NCBI GenBank assembly: GCA_964017155.1
Contig: OZ024854.1
Location: 70,624,047-70,688,046, forward strand
DNA: 64,000 nucleotides
Origin: Oasisia sp. SBJ-2009
Lineage: Eukaryota > Annelida > Polychaeta > Sabellida > Siboglinidae
Direction: 5' to 3'
Program-made: the position numbers and the translations under genes
Notes under the pieces: generated by a model
Seen by the model: the letters and a program-made list of their open reading frames with translations, nothing else
Databases searched by the model: none
What the model was told of the DNA's origin: nothing
Shown: one piece after another, positions 1-13,257 of the stretch
Numbering within the stretch: position 1 is the first letter of the stretch
Layout of the letters: every line of letters starts with the position of its first letter

Positions 1-2140
1 TCTTGCGCATATTAATATTTTATATACAGCGCGTCTTAGCAGACTTTTGAGGTCGAAAAGACAGCGTGGTCGGCATAAACAAACTGTTTATTGCTCATTC
101 CATATGCACCGCTGCGCTTGCGACTGTCACAAATCGCGCTGTCTTTTCGACCTCAACAGTTTGCCAAGACGCGCTGTTTATAAAACATAAATACGCGCAA
201 GATGATTGTAATTGAATGAATTAATTTAATCAATTATCAAATGTTGGCAAAAATACTGATATAATAGCAACATTGAGGTGGGTCCGACTTGTACATAAGT
301 GCCAAATAGTGAAATACTGAACACAAATTGAGAGTATACGTGCTTTTATGAGAGAGTGCGCGTGAAAGTACGCGCCCGCAAGAGTAGGCATTCATGTACA
401 AGTCGGGCCCACCTCAATTTTGGTATTATAACTGTATCTTTGCCAATATTTGATACTTGATTTTGTTAACTCAATCAATTATAATCATCTTGCGCATATT
501 AATATTTTATATACAGCGCGTCTTAGCAGACTTTTGAGGTCGAAAAGACAGCGTGGTCGGCATAAACAAACTGTTTATTGCTCATTCCATATGCACCGCT
601 GCGCTTGCGACTGTCACAAATCGCGCTGTCTTTTCGACCTCAACAGTTTGCCAAGACGCGCTGTTTATAAAACATAAATACGCGCAAGATGATTGTAATT
701 GAATGAATTAATTTAATCAAGTATCAAATGTTGGCAAAAATACTGATATAATAGCAACTTTGAGGTGGGTCCGACTTGTACATAAGTGCCAAATAGTGAA
801 ATTCTGAACAAAAATTGAGAGTATACGTGCTTTTATGAGAGAGTGCGCGTGAAGGTACGCGCCCGCAAGAGTAGGCATTCATGTACAAGTCGGGCCCACC
901 TCAATTTTGGTATTATAACTGTATCTTTGCCAATATTTGATACTTGATTTTGTTAACTCAATCAATTATAATTATCTTGCGCATATTAATGTTTTATATA
1001 CAGCGCGTCTTAACAGACTTTTGAGGTCGAAAAGACAGCGTGGTCGGCATAAACAAACTGTTTATTGCTCATTCCATATGCACAGCGCAGTAACATGCAC
1101 CGCTGCGCTTGCGACTGTCACAAATCGCGCTGTCGTTTCGACCTCAACAGTTTGCCAAGACGCGCTGTTTATAAAACATAAATACGCGCAAGATGGTTGT
1201 AATTGAATGAATTAATTTAATCAAGTATCAAATGTTGGCCAAAAATAGTGATATAATAGCAACATTGAGGTGGGTCCGACTTGTACATAAGTGCCAAATA
1301 GTGAAATAGTGACCGCTGCGCTTGCGACTGGCACAAATCGCGCTGTCTTTTCGACCTCAAAAGTTTGCCAAGACGCGCTGTTTATAAAACATAAATACGC
1401 GCAAGATGATTATAATTGAATGAATTAATTTAATCAATTATCAAATGTTGGCAAAAATACTGATATAATAGCAACATTGAGGTGGGTCCGACTTGTACAT
1501 AAGTGCCAAATAGTGAAATACTGAACACAAATTGAGAGTATACGTGCTTTTATGAGAGAGTGCGCGTGAAAGTACGCGCCCGCAAGAGTAGGCATTCATG
1601 TACAAGTCGGGCCCACCTCAATTTTGGTATTATAACTGTATCTTTGCCAATATTTGATACTTGATTTTGTTAACTCAATCAATTATAATCATCTTGCGCA
1701 TATTAATATTTTATATACAGCGCGTCTTAGCAGACTTTTGAGGTCGAAAAGACAGCGTGGTCGGCATAAACAAACTGTTTATTGCTCATTCCATATGCAC
1801 CGCTGCGCTTGCGACTGTCACAAATCGCGCTGTCTTTTCGACCTCAACAGTTTGCCAAGACGCGCTGTTTATAAAACATAAATACGCGCAAGATGATTGT
1901 AATTGAATGAATTAATTTAATCAAGTATCAAATGTTGGCAACAATACTGATATAATAGCAACTTTGAGGTGGGTCCGACTTGTACATGAGTGCCAAATAG
2001 TGAAATTCTGAACAAAAATTGAGAGTATACGTGCTTTTATGAGAGAGTGCGCGTGAAGGTACGCGCCCGCAAGAGTAGGCATTCATGTACAAGTCGGGCC
2101 CACCTCAATTTTGGTATTATAACTGTATCTTTGCCAATAT
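1..2140 (+). repeat. Array segment: units starting before 1, at 450, 937 and 1654
   Basis: The first unit is cut by the window edge (487 type). It is followed by a 487-bp unit (450), a 717-bp pair (937) and a 487-bp unit (1654). The unit at 937 belongs to the haplotype with 'taattatcttg' and 'cttaacag', shared with units at 16528, 17732, 26280, 27484, 40275, 42991, 44195 and 55021. Private changes are tgtcGtttcg at 1135 and agatgGttg at 1195. A change at 1987 makes the L arm read 'acatgag' like the complement of R. No gene or other element is present. Confidence 0.9.
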
Positions 2141-3693
2141 TTGATACTTGATTTTGTTAACTCAATCAATTATAATCATCTTGCGCATATTAATGTTTTA
2201 TATACAGCGCGTCTTACCAGACATTTGAGGTCGAAAAGACAGCGTGGTCGGCATAAACAAACTGTTTATTGCTCATTCCATATGCACAGCGCAGTAACAT
2301 GCACCGCTGCGCTTGCGACTGGCACAAATCGCGCTGTCTTTTCGACCTCAAAAGTGTGCCAAGACGCGCTGTTTATAAAACATAAATACGCGCAAGATGA
2401 TTATAATTGAATGAATTAATTTAATCAATTATCAAATGTTGGCCAAAAATAGTGATATAATAGCAACATTGAGGTGGGTCCGACTTGTACATAAGTGCCA
2501 AATAGTGAAATAGTGACCGCTGCGCTTGCGACTGGCACAAATCGCGCTGTCTTTTCGACCTCAAAAGTTTGCCAAGACGCGCTGTTTATAAAACATAAAT
2601 ACGCGCAAGATGATTATAATTGAATTAATTAATTTAATCAATTATCAAATGTTGGCAAAAATACTGATATAATAGCAACATTGAGGTGGGTCCGACTTGT
2701 ACATAAGTGCCAAATAGTGAAATACTGAACACAAATTGAGAGTATACGTGCTTTTATGAGAGAGTGCGCGTGAAAGTACGCGCCCGCAAGAGTAGGCATT
2801 CATGTACAAGTCGGGCCCACCTCAATTTTGGTATTATGACTGTATCTTTGCCAATATTTGATACTTGATTTTGTTAACTCAATCAATTATAATCATCTTG
2901 CGCATATTAATATTTTATATACAGCGCGTCTTAGCAGACTTTTGAGGTCGAAAAGACAGCGTGGTCGGCATAAACAAACTGTTTATTGCTCATTCCATAT
3001 GCACCGCTGCGCTTGCGACTGTCACAAATCGCGCTGTCTTTTCGACCTCAACAGTTTGCCAAGACGCGCTGTTTATAAAACATAAATACGCGCAAGATGA
3101 TTGTAATTGAATGAATTAATTTAATCAAGTATCAAATGTTGGCAAAAATACTGATATAATAGCTACTTTGAGGTGGGTCCGACTTGTACATAAGTGCCAA
3201 ATAGTGAAATTCTGAACAAAAATTGAGAGTATACGTGCTTTTATGAGAGATTGCGCGTGAAGGTACGCGCCCGCAAGAGTAGGCATTCATGTACAAGTCG
3301 GGCCCACCTCAATTTTGGTATTATAACTGTATCTTTGCCAATATTTGATACTTGATTTTGTTAACTCAATCAATTATAATCATCTTGCGCATATTAATGT
3401 TTTATATACAGCGCGTCTTAGCAGACATTTGAGGTCGAAAAGACAGCGTGGTCGGCATAAACAAACTGTTTATTGCTCATTCCATATGCACAGCGCAGTA
3501 ACATGCACCGCTGCGCTTGCGACTGGCACAAATCGCGCTGTCTTTTCGACCTCAACAGTTTGCCAAGACGCTGTTTATAAAACATAAATACGCGCAAGAT
3601 GATTGTAATTGAATGAATTAATTTAATCAAGTATCAAATGTTGGCAAAAATACTGATATAATAGCAACTTTGAGGTGGGTCCGACTTGTACAT
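1988..3693 (+). repeat. 1,706-bp tandem duplication, copy 1
   Basis: This copy matches 3694-5399 at an offset of 1,706, and the match continues to 3718/5424. The boundaries are set by the 1987 'acatgag' change on the left and by 'gaacaaaaattg' versus 'gaaaacaaattg' on the right. All rare markers of the 2141 segment lie inside. Confidence 0.8.
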
Positions 3694-5552
3694 AAGTGCC
3701 AAATAGTGAAATTCTGAACAAAAATTGAGAGTATACGTGCTTTTATGAGAGAGTGCGCGTGAAGGTACGCGCCCGCAAGAGTAGGCATTCATGTACAAGT
3801 CGGGCCCACCTCAATTTTGGTATTATAACTGTATCTTTGCCAATATTTGATACTTGATTTTGTTAACTCAATCAATTATAATCATCTTGCGCATATTAAT
3901 GTTTTATATACAGCGCGTCTTACCAGACATTTGAGGTCGAAAAGACAGCGTGGTCGGCATAAACAAACTGTTTATTGCTCATTCCATATGCACAGCGCAG
4001 TAACATGCACCGCTGCGCTTGCGACTGGCACAAATCGCGCTGTCTTTTCGACCTCAAAAGTGTGCCAAGACGCGCTGTTTATAAAACATAAATACGCGCA
4101 AGATGATTATAATTGAATGAATTAATTTAATCAATTATCAAATGTTGGCCAAAAATAGTGATATAATAGCAACATTGAGGTGGGTCCGACTTGTACATAA
4201 GTGCCAAATAGTGAAATAGTGACCGCTGCGCTTGCGACTGGCACAAATCGCGCTGTCTTTTCGACCTCAAAAGTTTGCCAAGACGCGCTGTTTATAAAAC
4301 ATAAATACGCGCAAGATGATTATAATTGAATTAATTAATTTAATCAATTATCAAATGTTGGCAAAAATACTGATATAATAGCAACATTGAGGTGGGTCCG
4401 ACTTGTACATAAGTGCCAAATAGTGAAATACTGAACACAAATTGAGAGTATACGTGCTTTTATGAGAGAGTGCGCGTGAAAGTACGCGCCCGCAAGAGTA
4501 GGCATTCATGTACAAGTCGGGCCCACCTCAATTTTGGTATTATGACTGTATCTTTGCCAATATTTGATACTTGATTTTGTTAACTCAATCAATTATAATC
4601 ATCTTGCGCATATTAATATTTTATATACAGCGCGTCTTAGCAGACTTTTGAGGTCGAAAAGACAGCGTGGTCGGCATAAACAAACTGTTTATTGCTCATT
4701 CCATATGCACCGCTGCGCTTGCGACTGTCACAAATCGCGCTGTCTTTTCGACCTCAACAGTTTGCCAAGACGCGCTGTTTATAAAACATAAATACGCGCA
4801 AGATGATTGTAATTGAATGAATTAATTTAATCAAGTATCAAATGTTGGCAAAAATACTGATATAATAGCTACTTTGAGGTGGGTCCGACTTGTACATAAG
4901 TGCCAAATAGTGAAATTCTGAACAAAAATTGAGAGTATACGTGCTTTTATGAGAGATTGCGCGTGAAGGTACGCGCCCGCAAGAGTAGGCATTCATGTAC
5001 AAGTCGGGCCCACCTCAATTTTGGTATTATAACTGTATCTTTGCCAATATTTGATACTTGATTTTGTTAACTCAATCAATTATAATCATCTTGCGCATAT
5101 TAATGTTTTATATACAGCGCGTCTTAGCAGACATTTGAGGTCGAAAAGACAGCGTGGTCGGCATAAACAAACTGTTTATTGCTCATTCCATATGCACAGC
5201 GCAGTAACATGCACCGCTGCGCTTGCGACTGGCACAAATCGCGCTGTCTTTTCGACCTCAACAGTTTGCCAAGACGCTGTTTATAAAACATAAATACGCG
5301 CAAGATGATTGTAATTGAATGAATTAATTTAATCAAGTATCAAATGTTGGCAAAAATACTGATATAATAGCAACTTTGAGGTGGGTCCGACTTGTACATA
5401 AGTGCCAAATAGTGAAATTCTGAAAACAAATTGAGAGTATACGTGCTTTTATGAGAGAGTGCGCGTGAAGGTACGCGCCCGCAAGTGTAGGCATTTATGT
5501 ACAAGTCGGGCCCACCTCAATGTTGGTATTATAACTGTATCTTTGCCAATAT
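2141..5552 (+). repeat. Array segment: two 717-487-502 triplets (1,706-bp period)
   Basis: Units start at 2141 (717), 2858 (487), 3345 (502), 3847 (717), 4564 (487) and 5051 (502). The two triplets share rare changes: 'cttaccag' (near 2215 and 3921), 'ttgaattaattaa' (2631 and 4330), 'attatgactg' (2834 and 4540), 'agctactttg' (3162 and 4868) and 'gagagattgcg' (3247 and 4953). This makes them products of a recent tandem duplication. Confidence 0.9.
3694..5399 (+). repeat. 1,706-bp tandem duplication, copy 2
   Basis: This is the partner of 1988-3693 and follows it directly. It shares 'cttaccag', which I saw in only these two places, and that points to a young event. Confidence 0.8.
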
Positions 5553-6346
5553 TTGATACTTGATTTTGTTAACTCAATCAATTATAATCATCTTGCGCAT
5601 ATTAATGTTTTATATACAGCGCGTCTTAGCAGACATTTGAGGTCGAAAAGACAGCGTGGTCGGCATAAACAAACTGTTTATTGCTCATTCCATATGCACA
5701 GCGCAGTAACATGCACCGCTGCGCTTGGGACTGGCACAAATCGCGCTGTCTTTTCGACCTCAAAAGTGTGCCAAGACGCGCTGTTTATAAAACATAAATA
5801 CGCGCAAGATGATTATAATTGAATGAATTAATTTAATCAATTATCAAATGTTGGCCAAAAATAGTGATATAATAGCAACATTGAGGTGGGTCCGACTTGT
5901 ACATAAGTGCCAAATAGTGAAATAGTGACCGCTGCGCTTGCGACTGGCACAAATCGCGCTGTCTTTTCGACCTCAAAAGTTTGCCAAGACGCGCTGTTTA
6001 TAAAACATAAATACGCGCAAGATGATTATAATTGAATGAATTAATTTAATCAATTATCAAATGTTGGCAAAAATACTGATATAATAGCAACATTGAGGTG
6101 GGTCCGACTTGTACATAAGTGCCAAATAGTGAAATACTGAACACAAATTGAGAGTATACGTGCTTTTATGAGAGAGTGCGCGTGAAAGTACGCGCCCGCA
6201 AGAGTAGGCATTCATGTACAAGTCGGGCCCACCTCAATTTTGGTATTATAACTGTATCTTTGCCAATATTTGATACTTGATTTTGTTAACTCAATCAATT
6301 ATAATCATCTTGCGCATATTAATGTTTTATATACAGCGCGTCTTAG
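3924..6346 (+). repeat. 2,423-bp tandem duplication, copy 1
   Basis: This copy matches 6347-8769 at an offset of 2,423 (717+487+502+717). Homology ends at 6480/8903. Shared markers include 'attatgactg' (4540 and 6963), 'agctactttg' (4868 and 7291), 'gagagattgcg' (4953 and 7376) and 'cttgggactgg' (5726 and 8149). It overlaps the 1,706-bp duplication, so the events are nested. Confidence 0.78.
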
Positions 6347-7975
6347 CAGACATTTGAGGTCGAAAAGACAGCGTGGTCGGCATAAACAAACTGTTTATTG
6401 CTCATTCCATATGCACAGCGCAGTAACATGCACCGCTGCGCTTGCGACTGGCACAAATCGCGCTGTCTTTTCGACCTCAAAAGTGTGCCAAGACGCGCTG
6501 TTTATAAAACATAAATACGCGCAAGATGATTATAATTGAATGAATTAATTTAATCAATTATCAAATGTTGGCCAAAAATAGTGATATAATAGCAACATTG
6601 AGGTGGGTCCGACTTGTACATAAGTGCCAAATAGTGAAATAGTGACCGCTGCGCTTGCGACTGGCACAAATCGCGCTGTCTTTTCGACCTCAAAAGTTTG
6701 CCAAGACGCGCTGTTTATAAAACATAAATACGCGCAAGATGATTATAATTGAATTAATTAATTTAATCAATTATCAAATGTTGGCAAAAATACTGATATA
6801 ATAGCAACATTGAGGTGGGTCCGACTTGTACATAAGTGCCAAATAGTGAAATACTGAACACAAATTGAGAGTATACGTGCTTTTATGAGAGAGTGCGCGT
6901 GAAAGTACGCGCCCGCAAGAGTAGGCATTCATGTACAAGTCGGGCCCACCTCAATTTTGGTATTATGACTGTATCTTTGCCAATATTTGATACTTGATTT
7001 TGTTAACTCAATCAATTATAATCATCTTGCGCATATTAATATTTTATATACAGCGCGTCTTAGCAGACTTTTGAGGTCGAAAAGACAGCGTGGTCGGCAT
7101 AAACAAACTGTTTATTGCTCATTCCATATGCACCGCTGCGCTTGCGACTGTCACAAATCGCGCTGTCTTTTCGACCTCAACAGTTTGCCAAGACGCGCTG
7201 TTTATAAAACATAAATACGCGCAAGATGATTGTAATTGAATGAATTAATTTAATCAAGTATCAAATGTTGGCAAAAATACTGATATAATAGCTACTTTGA
7301 GGTGGGTCCGACTTGTACATAAGTGCCAAATAGTGAAATTCTGAACAAAAATTGAGAGTATACGTGCTTTTATGAGAGATTGCGCGTGAAGGTTCGCGCC
7401 CGCAAGAGTAGGCATTCATGTACAAGTCGGGCCCACCTCAATTTTGGTATTATAACTGTATCTTTGCCAATATTTGATACTTGATTTTGTTAACTCAATC
7501 AATTATAATCATCTTGCGCATATTAATGTTTTATATACAGCGCGTCTTAGCAGACATTTGAGGTCGAAAAGACAGCGTGGTCGGCATAAACAAACTGTTT
7601 ATTGCTCATTCCATATGCACAGCGCAGTAACATGCACCGCTGCGCTTGCGACTGGCACAAATCGCGCTGTCTTTTCGACCTCAACAGTTTGCCAAGACGC
7701 TGTTTATAAAACATAAATACGCGCAAGATGATTGTAATTGAATGAATTAATTTAATCAAGTATCAAATGTTGGCAAAAATACTGATATAATAGCAACTTT
7801 GAGGTGGGTCCGACTTGTACATAAGTGCCAAATAGTGAAATTCTGAAAACAAATTGAGAGTATACGTGCTTTTATGAGAGAGTGCGCGTGAAGGTACGCG
7901 CCCGCAAGTGTAGGCATTTATGTACAAGTCGGGCCCACCTCAATGTTGGTATTATAACTGTATCTTTGCCAATAT
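5553..7975 (+). repeat. Array segment: back-to-back 717 pairs, then 487 and 502
   Basis: Units start at 5553 (717), 6270 (717), 6987 (487) and 7474 (502). This is the only place where two 717-bp pairs follow each other directly, so two one-armed derivatives are separated by a single full monomer. The 5553 unit shows the linked R-arm set 'aagtgtaggcatttatg' and 'caatgttgg' just upstream. Confidence 0.9.
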
Positions 7976-8769
7976 TTGATACTTGATTTTGTTAACTCAA
8001 TCAATTATAATCATCTTGCGCATATTAATGTTTTATATACAGCGCGTCTTAGCAGACATTTGAGGTCGAAAAGACAGCGTGGTCGGCATAAACAAACTGT
8101 TTATTGCTCATTCCATATGCACAGCGCAGTAACATGCACCGCTGCGCTTGGGACTGGCACAAATCGCGCTGTCTTTTCGACCTCAAAAGTGTGCCAAGAC
8201 GCGCTGTTTATAAAACATAAATACGCGCAAGATGATTATAATTGAATGAATTAATTTAATCAATTATCAAATGTTGGCCAAAAATAGTGATATAATAGCA
8301 ACATTGAGGTGGGTCCGACTTGTACATAAGTGCCAAATAGTGAAATAGTGACCGCTGCGCTTGCGACTGGCACAAATCGCGCTGTCTTTTCGACCTCAAA
8401 AGTTTGCCAAGACGCGCTGTTTATAAAACATAAATACGCGCAAGATGATTATAATTGAATGAATTAATTTAATCAATTATCAAATGTTGGCAAAAATACT
8501 GATATAATAGCAACATTGAGGTGGGTCCGACTTGTACATAAGTGCCAAATAGTGAAATACTGAACACAAATTGAGAGTATACGTGCTTTTATGAGAGAGT
8601 GCGCGTGAAAGTACGCGCCCGCAAGAGTAGGCATTCATGTACAAGTCGGGCCCACCTCAATTTTGGTATTATAACTGTATCTTTGCCAATATTTGATACT
8701 TGATTTTGTTAACTCAATCAATTATAATCATCTTGCGCATATTAATGTTTTATATACAGCGCGTCTTAG
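6347..8769 (+). repeat. 2,423-bp tandem duplication, copy 2
   Basis: This is the partner of 3924-6346. A private change (ggtTcgcg, 7394) arose after the duplication. Confidence 0.78.
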
Positions 8770-11700
8770 CAGACATTTGAGGTCGAAAAGACAGCGTGGT
8801 CGGCATAAACAAACTGTTTATTGCTCATTCCATATGCACAGCGCAGTAACATGCACCGCTGCGCTTGCGACTGGCACAAATCGCGCTGTCTTTTCGACCT
8901 CAACAGTTTGCCAAGACGCTGTTTATAAAACATAAATACGCGCAAGATGATTGTAATTGAATGAATTAATTTAATCAAGTATTAAATGTTGGCAAAAATA
9001 CTGATATAATAGCAACTTTGAGGTGGGTCCGACTTGTACATAAGTGCCAAATAGTGAAATTCTGAAAACAAATTGAGAGTATACGTGCTTTTATGAGAGA
9101 GTGCGCGTGAAGGTACGCGCCCGCAAGTGTAGGCATTTATGTACAAGTCGGGCCCACCTCAATGTTGGTATTATAACTGTATCTTTGCCAATATTTGATA
9201 CTTGATTTTGTTAACTCAATCAATTATAATCATCTAGCGCATATTAATGTTTTATATACAGCGCGTCTTAGCAGACATTTGAGGTCGAAAAGACAGCGTG
9301 GTCGGCATAAACAAACTGTTTATTGCTCATTCCATATGCACAGCGCAGTAACATGCACCGCTGCGCTTGCGACTGGCACAAATCGCGCTGTCTTTTCGAC
9401 CTCAAAAGTGTGCCAAGACGCGCTGTTTATAAAACATAAATACGCGCAAGATGATTATAATTGAATGAATTAATTTAATCAATTATCAAATGTTGGCCAA
9501 AAATAGTGATATAATAGCAACATTGAGGTGGGTCCGACTTGTACATAAGTGCCAAATAGTGAAATAGTGACCGCTGCGCTTGCGACTGGCACAAATCGCG
9601 CTGTCTTTTCGACCTCAAAAGTTTGCCAAGACGCGCTGTTTATAAAACATAAATACGCGCAAGATGATTATAATTGAATGAATTAATTTAATCAATTATC
9701 AAATGTTGGCAAAAATACTGATATAATAGCAACATTGAGGTGGGTCCGACTTGTACATAAGTGCCAAATAGTGAAATACTGAACACAAATTGAGAGTATA
9801 CGTGCTTTTATGAGAGAGTGCGCGTGAAAGTACGCGCCCGCAAGAGTAGGCATTCATGTACAAGTCGGGCCCACCTCAATTTTGGTATTATAACTGTATC
9901 TTTGCCAATATTTGATACTTGATTTTGTTAACTCAATCAATTATAATCATCTTGCGCATATTAATATTTTATATACAGCGCGTCTTGGCAGACTTTTGAG
10001 GTCGAAAAGACAGCGTGGTCGGCATAAACAAACTGTTTATTGCTCATTCCATATCCACCGCTGCGCTTGCGACTGTCACAAATCGCGCTGTCTTTTCGAC
10101 CTCAACAGTTTGCCAAGACGCGCTGTTTATAAAACATAAATACGCGCAAGATGATTGTAATTGAATGAATTAATTTAATCAAGTATCAAATGTTGGCAAA
10201 AATACTGATATAATAGCTACTTTGAGGTGGGCCGACTTGTACATAAGTGCCAAATAGTGAAATTCTGAACAAAAATTGAGAGTATACGTGCTTTTATGAG
10301 AGAGTGCGCGTGAAGGTACGCGCCCGCAAGAGTAGGCATTCATGTACAAGTCGGGCCCACCTCAATTTTGGTATTATAACTGTATCTTTGCCAATATTTG
10401 ATACTTGATTTTGTTAACTCAATCAATTATAATCATCTTGCGCATATTAATGTTTTATATACAGCGCGTCTTAGCAGACATTTGAGGTCGAAAAGACAGC
10501 GTGGTCGGCATAAACAAACTGTTTATTGCTCATTCCATATGCACAGCGCAGTAACATGCACCGCTGCGCTTGCGACTGGCACAAATCGCGCTGTCTTTTC
10601 GACCTCAAAAGTGTGCCAAGACGCGCTGTTTATAAAACATAAATACGCGCAAGATGATTATAATTGAATGAATTAATTTAATCAATTATCAAATGTTGGC
10701 CAAAAATAGTGATATAATAGCAACATTGAGGTGGGTCCGACTTGTACATAAGTGCCAAATAGTGAAATAGTGACCGCTGCGCTTGCGACTGGCACAAATC
10801 GCGCTGTCTTTTCGACCTCAAAAGTTTGCCAAGACGCGCTGTTTATAAAACATAAATACGCGCAAGATGATTATAATTGAATTAATTAATTTAATCAATT
10901 ATCAAATGTTGGCAAAAATACTGATATAATAGCAACATTGAGGTGGGTCCGACTTGTACATAAGTGCCAAATAGTGAAATACTGAACACAAATTGAGAGT
11001 ATACGTGCTTTTATGAGAGAGTGCGCGTGAAAGTACGCGCCCGCAAGAGTAGGCATTCATGTACAAGTCGGGCCCACCTCAATTTTGGTATTATGACTGT
11101 ATCTTTGCCAATATTTGATACTTGATTTTGTTAACTCAATCAATTATAATCATCTTGCGCATATTAATATTTTATATACAGCGCGTCTTAGCAGACTTTT
11201 GAGGTCGAAAAGACAGCGTGGTCGGCATAAACAAACTGTTTATTGCTCATTCCATATGCACCGCTGCGCTTGCGACTGTCACAAATCGCGCTGTCTTTTC
11301 GACCTCAACAGTTTGCCAAGACGCGCTGTTTATAAAACATAAATACGCGCAAGATGATTGTAATTGAATGAATTAATTTAATCAAGTATCAAATGTTGGC
11401 AAAAATACTGATATAATAGCTACTTTGAGGTGGGTCCGACTTGTACATAAGTGCCAAATAGTGAAATTCTGAACAAAAATTGAGAGTATACGTGCTTTTA
11501 TGAGAGATTGCGCGTGAAGGTACGCGCCCGCAAGAGTAGGCATTCATGTACAAGTCGGGCCCACCTCAATTTTGGTATTATAACTGTATCTTTGCCAATA
11601 TTTGATACTTGATTTTGTTAACTCAATCAATTATAATCATCTTGCGCATATTAATGTTTTATATACAGCGCGTCTTAGCAGACATTTGAGGTCGAAAAGA

Positions 11701-13257
11701 CAGCGTGGTCGGCATAAACAAACTGTTTATTGCTCATTCCATATGCACAGCGCAGTAACATGCACCGCTGCGCTTGCGACTGGCACAAATCGCGCTGTCT
11801 TTTCGACCTCAACAGTTTGCCAAGACGCGCTGTTTATAAAACATAAATACGCGCAAGATGATTGTAATTGAATGAATTAATTTAATCAAGTATCAAATGT
11901 TGGCAAAAATACTGATATAATAGCAACTTTGAGGTGGGTCCGACTTGTACATAAGTGCCAAATAGTGAAATTCTGAAAACAAATTGAGAGTATACGTGCT
12001 TTTATGAGAGAGTGCGCGTGAAGGTACGCGCCCGCAAGTGTAGGCATTTATGTACAAGTCGGGCCCACCTCAATGTTGGTATTATAACTGTATCTTTGCC
12101 AATATTTGATACTTGATTTTGTTAACTCAATCAATTATAATCATCTTGCGCATATTAATGTTTTATATACAGCGCGTCTTAGCAGACATTTGAGGTCGAA
12201 AAGACAGCGTGGTCGGCATAAACAAACTGTTTATTGCTCATTCCATATGCACAGCGCAGTAACATGCACCGCTGCGCTTGGGACTGGCACAAATCGCGCT
12301 GTCTTTTCGACCTCAAAAGTGTGCCAAGACGCGCTGTTTATAAAACATAAATACGCGCAAGATGATTATAATTGAATGAATTAATTTAATCAATTATCAA
12401 ATGTTGGCCAAAAATAGTGATATAATAGCAACATTGAGGTGGGTCCGACTTGTACATAAGTGCCAAATAGTGAAATAGTGACCGCTGCGCTTGCGACTGG
12501 CACAAATCGCGCTGTCTTTTCGACCTCAAAAGTTTGCCAAGACGCGCTGTTTATAAAACATAAATACGCGCAAGATGATTATAATTGAATGAATTAATTT
12601 AATCAATTATCAAATGTTGGCAAAAATACTGATATAATAGCAACATTGAGGTGGGTCCGACTTGTACATAAGTGCCAAATAGTGAAATACTGAACACAAA
12701 TTGAGAGTATACGTGCTTTTATGAGAGAGTGCGCGTGAAAGTACGCGCCCGCAAGAGTAGGCATTCATGTACAAGTCGGGCCCACCTCAATTTTGGTATT
12801 ATAACTGTATCTTTGCCAATATTTGATACTTGATTTTGTTAACTCAATCAATTATAATCATCTTGCGCATATTAATGTTTTATATACAGCGCGTCTTAGC
12901 AGACATTTGAGGTCGAAAAGACAGCGTGGTCGGCATAAACAAACTGTTTATTGCTCATTCCATATGCACAGCGCAGTAACATGCACCGCTGCGCTTGCGA
13001 CTGGCACAAATCGCGCTGTCTTTTCGACCTCAACAGTTTGCCAAGACGCTGTTTATAAAACATAAATACGCGCAAGATGATTGTAATTGAATGAATTAAT
13101 TTAATCAAGTATTAAATGTTGGCAAAAATACTGATATAATAGCAACTTTGAGGTGGGTCCGACTTGTACATAAGTGCCAAATAGTGAAATTCTGAAAACA
13201 AATTGAGAGTATACGTGCTTTTATGAGAGAGTGCGCGTGAAGGTACGCGCCCGCAAG
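7557..13257 (+). repeat. 5.7-kb near-identical block A, copy 1
   Basis: This block matches 20025-25725 at a constant offset of 12,468 across ten successive phase marks with the same order of unit lengths (502-717-502-717-486-717-487-504-717-502). Shared rare markers include 'gtattaaatg', 'catctagcgc', 'atatccacc', the 1-bp loss in ggtgggccgac and 'cttgggactgg'. The only difference I found is G at 9987 versus A at 22455. I compared markers and translations, not every base. Confidence 0.88.
7701..9911 (+). repeat. 2.2-kb duplicated block, copy 1 (offset 4,130)
   Basis: This block matches 11831-14041. Shared rare markers are 'cttgggactgg', 'gtattaaatg' and 'catctagcgc'. The left limit is the 2-bp 'gacgctg' versus 'gacgcgctg' difference, and the right limit is the T/C difference at 9912/14042. 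Confidence 0.78.

Noticed and set aside
450..677. 75-codon frame (and similar 80-89-codon frames in almost every unit) as protein-coding genes
   Set aside because: They usually open at TTG and have no consistent start context. The 17-bp and 2-bp indels change their C-termini, the phase mark is CTG in many units, and they lie across the palindrome arms. Their conservation equals that of the surrounding noncoding parts and is explained by homogenisation.
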